This document shows, piece after piece, positions 57,669 to 64,000 of a DNA stretch of 64,000 bases. The DNA is from Natronobeatus ordinarius (lineage in GTDB: Archaea > Halobacteriota > Halobacteria > Halobacteriales > Natrialbaceae). Below the pieces are notes generated by a model. It was not told the origin of the DNA, did no database searches, and saw only the letters and a list, made by a program, of their open reading frames with translations. The position numbers were made by a program, and so were the translations under genes. Location of the stretch: NCBI RefSeq assembly GCF_024362485.1, contig NZ_CP101456.1:2542001-2606000 (forward strand), written 5' to 3'. Positions within the stretch are counted from its first letter, which is position 1. Every line of letters begins with the position of its first letter.

Positions 57669-58376
57669 ATGACGTTCGAACAGTTCCGCGCCACGGTCGA
57701 GACGAGGCGCAAGCGGCTCACGGTCTACTCGAGCGACGACCCCGACGTCGAGGCGTACTTCGACGGCCGGAACGTGGCGGTCGAAACCCGATCGCTTCCG
57801 GGCGACGTCGACGGGTTCGTCGTCGTCCACGACCACGAGGGATTCGTCGGCGCCATCGCGATCGAGACGCTCCGCGAGCTCCTCGAGCCGCCGGTTCCAC
57901 GACCCTGGGACCCGGCGATTCTCTCCGAGGGCTATCGAACGCTGTTCGAGATCCTCGAGAACTCTGTGTTCGTCTCGCTCGACCGCAGCCAGCTCCTGTC
58001 GGCCTCGCGTGAGATCGAGAACCGCGCGTGGCGCGTCGGTCGAGGGACGCTCCTGGTTGGGTTTCAGCGGCCAGCGGCGTTCGAGAAGCAACGCCCGATC
58101 TACGACGCACTCGTCGACGACACCGCCCTCGAAGTCCACGTCTACGTCCGTGACGACAGCACCGTCCCGGAGCGCTCAGACGTCGCCGTCCACCTCGAGG
58201 ACGACGGCGAGATCGGAGACTACTGGTTCCTCGCGTTCGACGGCGACGGCGACGACGACCAGAAGTGTGCCCTGCTGGCCGAGGAGCGGTCGCAGGGGGA
58301 GTACGACGGCTTCTGGACGTACGACCCCGAACTGGTGGACGACCTCTCGGCGTACGTTCGGCGGACGTACGGTTGA
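57669..58376 (+). CDS. DICT sensory domain protein
   Basis: This 235-residue protein matches the DICT domain by its hallmark segment VFVSLDRSQLLSASREIENR, then AWRVGRGTLLVGFQ, followed by DALVDDTALEVHVYVRDDS and the strand EIGDYWFLAFDGDGDDDQKC. DICT domains are found with histidine kinases and diguanylate cyclases and may sense light or another signal. Here the domain stands alone, with an N-terminal part (FRATVETRRKRLTVYSSDDP) and no output domain, so it must act through a partner, possibly the HTH protein just upstream. Confidence 0.8.
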   Translation: MTFEQFRATVETRRKRLTVYSSDDPDVEAYFDGRNVAVETRSLPGDVDGFVVVHDHEGFVGAIAIETLRELLEPPVPRPWDPAILSEGYRTLFEILENSVFVSLDRSQLLSASREIENRAWRVGRGTLLVGFQRPAAFEKQRPIYDALVDDTALEVHVYVRDDSTVPERSDVAVHLEDDGEIGDYWFLAFDGDGDDDQKCALLAEERSQGEYDGFWTYDPELVDDLSAYVRRTYG

Positions 58377-58524
58377 TCCTGCTCGCGTTCAGCGCGGATG
58401 GGAGCGTCAGCAGTAAGACCGTCAGTCTATCCGGTATCTGCCAGGGGTTACATGCTGCATGTAGGGCAGGCACACGCCATTTGACATAAACAGCTATTTG
58501 CCGTTTGGGTGCTGAAGAGCAATA

Positions 58525-58944
58525 ATGCGCCGCCGACAAATGATGGTTCTTCTGGGTTGTAGTTCTGGCCTCTCTGGCTGCCTCAGTTGGCAGGACGAGC
58601 CAGAAGCGTTTGTGGATAATATCACTCTTCAAAACACATCAGATGAGCCTGTTGATCTGGAACTCTCAATCAGCGAGACGGGGTCAGATGTATTCACCGA
58701 AACCGTTTCCCTCTCGGAAAGATATGGTGAGAAAACAAATGTTGCCATATGGGAACCGGTTACCGATCCCGGCAGATACACAATTCGTGTAACTAATGAC
58801 GATAGAACTGTTGAAATCAATACTATCGGAGAGATCTCTAGAGACCAACCACGCGTATTTGCAATTATAAGGTGGTCAGGTGGAAGCGGTTTTGTCACTG
58901 ATGTTTATTCAAGCGAAGAAAAACATACTTCGTCTACAAAATAA
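58525..58944 (+). CDS. Small lipoprotein in AT-rich DNA
   Basis: This 139-residue protein has a twin-Arg lead (MRRRQMMVLLGCSSGLSGCL) with a lipobox (LSGC) and a short beta-rich domain (FVDNITLQNTSDEPVDLELS, RYTIRVTNDDRTVEINTIGE). The domain resembles the small Ig-like proteins found in haloarchaeal lipoproteins. The gene and its flanks (about 58480-58970) are noticeably AT-rich compared with the rest of the window, which suggests horizontal acquisition. The function is unknown. Confidence 0.7.
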   Translation: MRRRQMMVLLGCSSGLSGCLSWQDEPEAFVDNITLQNTSDEPVDLELSISETGSDVFTETVSLSERYGEKTNVAIWEPVTDPGRYTIRVTNDDRTVEINTIGEISRDQPRVFAIIRWSGGSGFVTDVYSSEEKHTSSTK

Positions 58945-59066
58945 TAGATGTCGGGGGTGATTATGGCCGGTCAGTCCGCGCTGTGTATCCAGCAGACTCT
59001 GGATGAACTTCCTGATGACTGTTAGAACCGACGTGACCGATTCAGAGGAGGAATGCCGCTTATCCG

Positions 59067-59336
59067 CTACGGTCTCAACGGAAGACTCGTTCTTCCGTTA
59101 GAGCGCATTACTTCTCTGTTGCGGTCGGGCCACACCAACAACCGCTCACGAAGCAACTCGCCGTCGGCTGTCTCCGGATCGTATCCGCTAATCTTGGCGG
59201 TGAGCGTCAAGACAATCCAGCCGCCGTACCCGAGAACGACAGTCACACCGGTCAGTACGACGATCGAAACGATCACCCTCACAAGACGCTTTCTGAATCG
59301 CACCTCTGAAGTACCCGATCCGTCTCCGGTTGTCAT
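59067..59336 (-). CDS. Small single-helix membrane protein
   Basis: This 89-residue protein has one hydrophobic helix (VRVIVSIVVLTGVTVVLGYG) after a charged lead (MTTGDGSGTSEVRFRKRL). Its C-terminus ends GELLRERLLVWPDRNREVMR. The start at 59336 is supported by a TATA-like ctatattttt about 28 bases upstream on the minus strand. No function is known; it could be a small regulator or stress protein. Confidence 0.6.
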   Translation of the reverse strand: MTTGDGSGTSEVRFRKRLVRVIVSIVVLTGVTVVLGYGGWIVLTLTAKISGYDPETADGELLRERLLVWPDRNREVMRSNGRTSLPLRP

Positions 59337-59452
59337 GCCTCTAACTATTCTGAGTACTGTCAAAAATATAGTGCTATTTCTCTTGCTGCTACAGTAGTGC
59401 ACTCGCGCCCCGTAGTCATCCTCCGCCCCCCTTCGAGCAGCCACGGGTTCGC

Positions 59453-59905
59453 TCACTCCTCGAGCGCGTCGGCCATCCGCCCGGAGAAGTCCCAGCCGTA
59501 GACCGTCTCGAGGTCGATCGTGATCGTCACCTCCTCGCGGTCGTCGGCGAGGAGTCGACGGGCGAACGGCGTCTCGGTCGATTCGAGGTAGCGCTCGAGC
59601 AACTCCCGCAGGACGACCTTCTCGGGATCTGGCTCGACAGTGGTCGTTCCGTTGCCGCGGACGCCCCGGTAGGGCGGATCGTTCGTCGACACCTCGAACG
59701 CGACGGCGGGATCGTGCTCGAGGAACGTGACGACGTCGGCGTCGGCGCCAGTGGCACACTGGAGCGTCCCGTCGCGGTAGCGAAACCACAGCGAGAGCAT
59801 CCAGAGCGAGCCGTCGGGCCGGTGGCAAGCCAGTCGCAGCGGGACCGCCGTCGACTCGAGGAACGATTCGACCGTCGACCGGGAGAGTGGGCCGCGGAGT
59901 TGCAC
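59453..59905 (-). CDS. Pyridoxamine 5'-phosphate oxidase-like FMN-binding protein
   Basis: This 150-residue protein has the FMN-binding split-barrel sequence pattern: VPLRLACHRPDGSLWMLSLW, FRYRDGTLQCATGADADVVT, PAVAFEVSTNDPPYRGVRGN and VVLRELLERYLESTETPFAR. Proteins of this fold bind FMN, F420 or heme and often act as reductases or storage proteins. The partner cofactor cannot be told. The gene lies between two small membrane protein genes on the same strand. Confidence 0.8.
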   Translation of the reverse strand: MQLRGPLSRSTVESFLESTAVPLRLACHRPDGSLWMLSLWFRYRDGTLQCATGADADVVTFLEHDPAVAFEVSTNDPPYRGVRGNGTTTVEPDPEKVVLRELLERYLESTETPFARRLLADDREEVTITIDLETVYGWDFSGRMADALEE

Positions 59906-59963
59906 GGGTTCACTGTCGCTCCGAGCCGTGATAACACTCTTCGTGTACGCGTCGACGAAGCCG

Positions 59964-60521
59964 TCACTCCTCGAGCGGTTCGGATGCGCCGCGGTCCCGG
60001 AGGTCGACTGTCACGGCGAAGACGAGTCCGAGGACGATCCCGAAGACGAAGTGGCCGAGCATGCTCTCGACGACGAGCGTCGGGAAGCCGCCGGCGGCCG
60101 CCGCGCCGAAGACCTCGACCCAGAGCGGGAGGATCGTCACCGGGAGGATCGCCCAGATCGCCAGCCCGTAGACGAAGCCGGCGGCGACGAGGCGAACCCA
60201 GTTCCCGCGGCCGGCGATGGCGTCGGTCTCGACGTCCGTTCTGAGGATGCCGAGGATGGGTCTGCGGGTGACCAGAAATCCGAAGAGCATGCCGAGGACC
60301 GCCCCGTGGACGAGGTGGATGAGCCAGCCGGTGATCCCCGTGGCCTCGATGCCGTAGATGCCGGGGATGGCGACCTCGACGAACTCTGGGTCGAACAGCC
60401 AGAGCAGGAGGCCGAACGCGGCGGCGCCGATCACCCCGCCCAGTGCGCCGCCGATCGGCCAGCCGTAGCGACTCTCGATTCCGAACCCCGTCGTCTGCTC
60501 TGTATCGGACTCGGCGCTCAT
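59964..60521 (-). CDS. Membrane protein of unknown function
   Basis: This 185-residue protein has about four hydrophobic helices (IGGALGGVIGAAAFGLLLWL, GWLIHLVHGAVLGMLFGFLV, LVAAGFVYGLAIWAILPVTI, MLGHFVFGIVLGLVFAVTVD). The His residues in the middle helices (LIHLVHG and GHFVF) are regularly placed and could bind a metal or quinone; this is only an observation. It resembles a haloarchaeal membrane family seen near small-molecule enzymes, but I cannot name it. Confidence 0.72.
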   Translation of the reverse strand: MSAESDTEQTTGFGIESRYGWPIGGALGGVIGAAAFGLLLWLFDPEFVEVAIPGIYGIEATGITGWLIHLVHGAVLGMLFGFLVTRRPILGILRTDVETDAIAGRGNWVRLVAAGFVYGLAIWAILPVTILPLWVEVFGAAAAGGFPTLVVESMLGHFVFGIVLGLVFAVTVDLRDRGASEPLEE

Positions 60522-60634
60522 GTGCTCGCCCTAGGACGAAGCGATGCAAAAGCGTTGGACCGGCACACCCCGGGTCGACGACGTGACCGCTTCGCGGGAT
60601 CGCGAACGGATCGGACGGGGACAGGCCGACGACC

Positions 60635-61222
60635 GTGAACGTTTACGGCGCCCCCGGCCGAACGACGCCCGTGGAGCACGAGATACTGGGCTGGCCGCCG
60701 GACGGACCGAAGCTCCGGCTCGATCACGAGCGCTTTAGCTACGCCGGCAAATTCGTGATGACGACCACCGGGAAAGCCGTTACCCGCGAGGACGGCGACG
60801 TCGTCGCTGCGGTCGCGTTCAACGAGGATCGAACCGACGAGACGACCCTCTGGCTCCGGTACGTCACCGTCGACCGCGACCGCCGCGGCGAAGGACTCGG
60901 CCCGGCGCTGCTGCGGTACGTCCGCGACCGCGCACTCGAGCGCGGCTACGAGCGTCTCCGAATCGCCGTCAACAACCCCTACGCCTACGAGGCCCTCCAC
61001 CGGTCCGGGTTCGCCTACACCGGAGAGACGACGGGCATCGCCGAACTCGTCCTCGAGTACGACGCCGACGGTGGCGACCGGGAGCCGTCGCCGACGGCGA
61101 GCGAGCGCTACCGCGCTGGGCTCGAGGAATTCCGCGGCCGGGATCTTACCGAAGCCGAACGGCAATTCCTCGAGCAGCGACTCGAGCGTGGGCCACCGGA
61201 ACCGACGGAATCCGGGGGCTAG
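60635..61222 (+). CDS. GNAT-family acetyltransferase
   Basis: This 195-residue protein has the GNAT acetyl-CoA motif (LWLRYVTVDRDRRGEGLGPA) with the R-x-x-G-x-G/A loop, and the C-terminal GNAT strand (IAVNNPYAYEALHRSGFAYT, then GETTGIAELVLEYD). It probably acetylates a small molecule or a protein N-terminus; the acceptor is unknown. It starts with a GTG at 60635. A C-terminal acidic-basic helix (SERYRAGLEEFRGRDLTEAE) extends it beyond the usual domain. Confidence 0.85.
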   Translation: MNVYGAPGRTTPVEHEILGWPPDGPKLRLDHERFSYAGKFVMTTTGKAVTREDGDVVAAVAFNEDRTDETTLWLRYVTVDRDRRGEGLGPALLRYVRDRALERGYERLRIAVNNPYAYEALHRSGFAYTGETTGIAELVLEYDADGGDREPSPTASERYRAGLEEFRGRDLTEAERQFLEQRLERGPPEPTESGG

Positions 61223-61293
61223 CGCCGCGTCAGTCGACACTGCCACTCAGACGTATGGCAATCCTTTTCCGGCGGGCGGCTGAAGTCGGAGTC

Positions 61294-61638
61294 ATGACCG
61301 ACGAAAACGACACCGGTGCGGACGAGGGGTCGAACGACGACGAGGAGAAGTCCTTCCGCGAGCGCGTCGAGGAGATCCGCGAGAAGCGCGCCGAGGAGGG
61401 CGACGACCGACCCGACGATCCGTTCGGCGGTGGCGGTGGTCCCGGCATGGGCGGCATGGGTGGCGGGAACCCCTTCGCGCAGATGATGGGCGGCATGATG
61501 GGTGGCGGCCCCGGCGGCGCAGCAGGACAGGAAGTCGGCAACGAGGAACTCGTCCGCGAGGTCCGACAGCTCCGCGACGAGGTCCGCGACGCCAACCGCG
61601 CCCTCCAGCGAATCGCCGACGCGCTCGAGGACGACTGA
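61294..61638 (+). CDS. Gly/Met-rich protein with C-terminal helix
   Basis: This 114-residue protein has an acidic N-terminus (MTDENDTGADEGSNDDEEKS), a charged helix (FRERVEEIREKRAEEG), a Gly/Met-rich middle (GPGMGGMGGGNPFAQMMGGM) and a C-terminal coiled helix (VREVRQLRDEVRDANRALQR). The arrangement recalls small proteins with a flexible Gly/Met linker between two helices, some of which associate with membranes or chaperones. The start at 61294 keeps the acidic N-terminus; an earlier start would overlap AT-rich promoter-like DNA. The function is unknown. Confidence 0.6.
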   Translation: MTDENDTGADEGSNDDEEKSFRERVEEIREKRAEEGDDRPDDPFGGGGGPGMGGMGGGNPFAQMMGGMMGGGPGGAAGQEVGNEELVREVRQLRDEVRDANRALQRIADALEDD

Positions 61639-61860
61639 TCGCCACTCGAGTCGCTCCCAGCGAGGAGAGCGCACGGCTCGTTTCCGACCGACCGCCGTTT
61701 TCGACGCGTCAATCCGTGAGAGCGACCGCATCGAGTGCAGATCGATGGCGGCCGTCCGCTGACCACAGACCCTCGTGTTCGAGTGCAATCGGTGCGACTC
61801 CCACCGCTTCCGGACAGTCACGAAATCGTGTATTAATAGTCTCGCATGTACACCCGATCG

Positions 61861-62217
61861 GTGATAGATTCGGACTCGGTACCGTCGATCAGGTACGATG
61901 GTGGGGCCGAACACTCCCACGGCGGACGACGGTCGAGCACGCGAGGTGGCCGACCAGTGAACGGACTGGACGACGAACGCGTGTACCGGGGATCGAACGG
62001 CCGGTACTACACCGGCTGGCAGGTCGAGCGACGGCTCCACACCGGGGCGTGGCGGCCGTGCATTCGTGAGACGACGACCGATCGCCGCCTCGTGGGGGTC
62101 GACGACGAGCTGGTGTTGCTCGAGCCGACGGGTTTCAACGACCTCCCAGACTGGATCCGGATCCGGCTCGACCGGGCGGGACCCCGCGCCGTCGACGTGC
62201 GGCGAACGGTCCCGTAG
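61861..62217 (+). CDS. Short hypothetical protein (GTG start favoured)
   Basis: This 118-residue protein has no recognised domain. Its sequence (NGLDDERVYRGSNGRYYTGW, QVERRLHTGAWRPCIRETTT) has a beta-strand-rich look and a high Arg and Asp content. A TATA-like tattaata at 61832-61839 lies about 26 bases before the GTG at 61861, so that codon is favoured over the ATG at 61846, which would lie too close to the box. The reading frame itself could still be spurious. Confidence 0.4.
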   Translation: MIDSDSVPSIRYDGGAEHSHGGRRSSTRGGRPVNGLDDERVYRGSNGRYYTGWQVERRLHTGAWRPCIRETTTDRRLVGVDDELVLLEPTGFNDLPDWIRIRLDRAGPRAVDVRRTVP

Positions 62218-62272
62218 GCCGACGCCGATAACGGCTGCGCATGTGAAGACGAACGTACTGGAGCGACGCCTC

Positions 62273-62281
62273 GGAAGGAGG
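62273..62281 (+). promoter_or_regulatory. Strong Shine-Dalgarno site for the metzincin-like gene
   Basis: The sequence ggaaggagg lies four bases before the GTG at 62286. This strong site decides in favour of the GTG start, since most genes here are leaderless or lack such a site. Confidence 0.6.
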
Positions 62282-62285
62282 ACGC

Positions 62286-63017
62286 GTGAACCGACGGACG
62301 TTCCTCGGCGCAGTCGGCGCAGTCGGCTCGCTGAGCGCGCTCGCGTACGCGACTCGAGCCCCCGTCGACGAGCTCGAGGTTCGATTCTGGCTCTCCGAGC
62401 GCGCCGCCGAGTACGACGTCGTCGAACGAATCGAAGCGTATCTCGCGTTTGCCCTCGACGTCGAGCGCTGGTCAGTCGACGTCTCCTACGGCGGTGTCGT
62501 CCCCGTCGAGATCGAACACGGCGCGTCGGTGACGATCCGTGGCGAGTGGCCCGCGCGGGTCGCTGCGGGAGCGACTGGGCTGGGAGGCGTCGACCCCGCC
62601 TCGGACGTCAATCTCCTCGTTACCGACGGCGACGTGCGCGACGCGCCGACGGGCTTCGGAATCCCTCACGTCGCGTCGGTCGGCGGCGCGCGATTTCTCG
62701 AGACGGTGTCGTTCCCGGACGGCCGTCCCGACCCGGTCCCGTACTCGAGGGCCGACCGGGTCATGCAGGTGCTCGTCCACGAGGTCGGCCACGCCCTGGG
62801 GTTGCGTCATGGACACGGGAGCGCCTACGAGCACGGCGACGCGGTCGTCGCGACGCCGATGCTCAGCGCGTACGCCTGGGACTCCGGCTACGACCATTGG
62901 TCGTGCTGTGGCGCGGTCCTGCCCGAGACGGCAGGCCGCGGCCGGAAGCTCACCTTCACGTTCTCCGACTGTGCGCACCGCGAACTCGAGGCGTACAGAG
63001 GTGGAATTACACCGTGA
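62286..63017 (+). CDS. Metzincin-like zinc protease with Tat signal
   Basis: This 243-residue protein begins with a Tat-type signal (MNRRTFLGAVGAVGSLSALA). The protease part has the zinc motif HEVGHALGLRHGH (His165, Glu166, His169, His175), which matches the metzincin pattern HExxHxxGxxH, and a Met-turn candidate (ATPMLSAYAW, Met192) 17 residues after the last His. It should be an exported zinc endopeptidase, in the matrixin-like or archaemetzincin-like group. The start is GTG with a strong Shine-Dalgarno site. No inhibitor or propeptide is recognised. Confidence 0.85.
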   Translation: MNRRTFLGAVGAVGSLSALAYATRAPVDELEVRFWLSERAAEYDVVERIEAYLAFALDVERWSVDVSYGGVVPVEIEHGASVTIRGEWPARVAAGATGLGGVDPASDVNLLVTDGDVRDAPTGFGIPHVASVGGARFLETVSFPDGRPDPVPYSRADRVMQVLVHEVGHALGLRHGHGSAYEHGDAVVATPMLSAYAWDSGYDHWSCCGAVLPETAGRGRKLTFTFSDCAHRELEAYRGGITP

Positions 63018-63199
63018 CTTGAGGTCGCGTAGGATTTCGCTGCACAACGATCGAATCCGCGTACGTTCTCCGTATCACGGCTCGAGGTTGCGTACGTCAC
63101 CCCTTCCGAACGATAGCCCGTCGCTACTCGTGTCCGTTCGCCGAACCCTCTCGTGGAACTGAAAAATGATTGATGCGTAGGGTCGTGCAACGCCGGGCC

Positions 63200-64000
63200 A
63201 TGTCGAACGTCGACCGGCGGCACTTCGTTCTCGCGACGGCGGCGGCAGTCACGGTCGGCCCGGTGGCCGGGTGCCTCACCGGGGCCGAGGATCAACCTGT
63301 CAGACAGGTCGAAGACCGAGCCGTCGAGGAGTGGGAGCTGACGGCCGACGAGGGGCCGTTCAACACGTACGCTGACGTCCGTACGACCGACGACGGCTCC
63401 CTCCTCGTCGGAACGGCCCGAGACGACACCGGGCCGGCGGTGGCGACGGCGACGAAGCTCACTCCCGGCGGCGACGTCGTCTGGGAACGGCGCTACCCCT
63501 CCCCCGACCAGCTCGAGGCACTCGAGGACGAGGTCGTCGGCCCGATCCCGGAGGACGGCTTCGCGTTTTCGCTGCCCGCCGACGACGGCTTCCTGCTCGT
63601 CGGCTGGACCTACTACGACGGCCCTGCCGTCTACGTCAGCCGGCTCGTCCGCGTCGACGAGCACGGCGAGGTACGCTGGGAGCGATCGTTCGCCAGCCTC
63701 GAGGACGCCTCCGCCTACAGCTACCTCGCCGACGGCGTCGTGACCGACGACGGCTACCTGCTCTGTGGCATCGAGTCCCCGGGGATCATGCTGGGCGGGG
63801 GCGGCTGGCTCGTCTCGGTCGCGGCCGACGGCTCGCTGAACTGGTTCGAGCGCATCCCGGCGACCGAGCGCGACCTCGCGGAGACGGTCAGACAGGACGT
63901 CTTCACCGGGATCGTGCCCGTCGACGACGGCTACGTGCTCTCGGGGCACTACGAGCCGCCAGAGGGTGGCTCGCGGGCCTGGGTCGTCGGCATCGACGAG
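63200..64000 (+). CDS. Lipoprotein with beta-propeller-like repeats (partial, runs off the end)
   Basis: The frame is open from the ATG at 63200 to the end of the window (267 codons), with no stop. It begins with a Tat-type lipoprotein signal (NVDRRHFVLATAAAVTVGPV, then AGC). Repeats of a beta-propeller kind follow (TDDGSLLVGTARDDTGPAVA, DDGFLLVGWTYYDGPAVYVS, TDDGYLLCGIESPGIMLGGG, DDGYVLSGHYEPPEGG). Such lipoproteins occur in haloarchaeal surface proteomes; the function is unknown. The complement frame 62888-63949 is a shadow and is not annotated. Confidence 0.75.
   Translation, partial: MSNVDRRHFVLATAAAVTVGPVAGCLTGAEDQPVRQVEDRAVEEWELTADEGPFNTYADVRTTDDGSLLVGTARDDTGPAVATATKLTPGGDVVWERRYPSPDQLEALEDEVVGPIPEDGFAFSLPADDGFLLVGWTYYDGPAVYVSRLVRVDEHGEVRWERSFASLEDASAYSYLADGVVTDDGYLLCGIESPGIMLGGGGWLVSVAADGSLNWFERIPATERDLAETVRQDVFTGIVPVDDGYVLSGHYEPPEGGSRAWVVGIDE

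Noticed and set aside
59067-59828. A 253-codon minus-strand frame covering the small membrane protein and the split-barrel gene
   Set aside because: The upstream two-thirds is an Arg-rich shadow of the FMN-binding protein gene. Only the last 89 codons from the Met at 59336 have a hydrophobic helix and a TATA-like box.
62888-63949. A 353-codon minus-strand frame near the end of the window
   Set aside because: It is antisense to a plus-strand frame with a Tat signal, lipobox and beta-propeller repeats that is open to the end of the window.

Overview
This window comes from a halophilic archaeon (class Halobacteria). The evidence is the high GC content, proteins rich in Asp and Glu, an archaeal TFB, leaderless-type promoters (TATA boxes about 25-30 bases before start codons), Tat/lipobox signals, a PGF-CTERM-like anchor, and a cobalamin cluster of haloarchaeal type (CbiT-L-F-G-H-H, CbiX-ferredoxin fusion, CobN with fused ChlI/ChlD). 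A Natrialbales-type genome fits, but I cannot name the genus from sequence alone. No rRNA, tRNA or CRISPR array was recognised.

Layout. 1-11 kb holds mixed single genes: a secreted acidic repeat protein, a membrane-anchored winged-helix regulator, a MaoC dehydratase, a dodecin, an MFS transporter, a sugar-nucleotide epimerase, a cyclic amidohydrolase, HflX and the GMP synthase glutaminase subunit. 11.2-14.9 kb begins corrinoid synthesis (SUMT, precorrin-2 dehydrogenase, then cbiT-cbiL-cbiF). 15-36.3 kb interrupts that pathway. It carries a TFB paralogue, an operon-like block with a MinD-like pseudo-ATPase, two membrane RCK_C-type proteins and an intact MinD, a GLUG-motif surface protein flanked by inverted copies of a 109-bp palindromic element, and a type IV pilus-like (TadA/TadC) system with a HerA-type ATPase and several single-helix surface subunits. 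36.3-37.6 kb is a compositionally mosaic beta-propeller lipoprotein gene.

37.9-54.4 kb resumes cobalamin synthesis: cbiG, cbiH1, cbiH2, a ferredoxin, an orphan protein, cbiX, two more orphans, then chlID (opposite strand) and cobN-cbiC-cbiE-cbiA-cobO. Together with the 11-15 kb block this covers uroporphyrinogen III to adenosylcobyrinic acid diamide, except that no CbiD and no CbiJ/CobK was recognised. MeaB and a B12-binding mutase subunit follow at 55.5-57 kb, so producers and a user of B12 lie close together. 57.2-64 kb holds small regulators (an HTH protein and a DICT-domain protein), membrane and hypothetical proteins, a GNAT enzyme, a metzincin-like protease and the start of another lipoprotein beta-propeller.

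Two families of small palindromic non-coding elements (about 109 and 123 bp) recur. Copies of one family sit at gene 3' ends and supply the stop codons of neighbouring genes.
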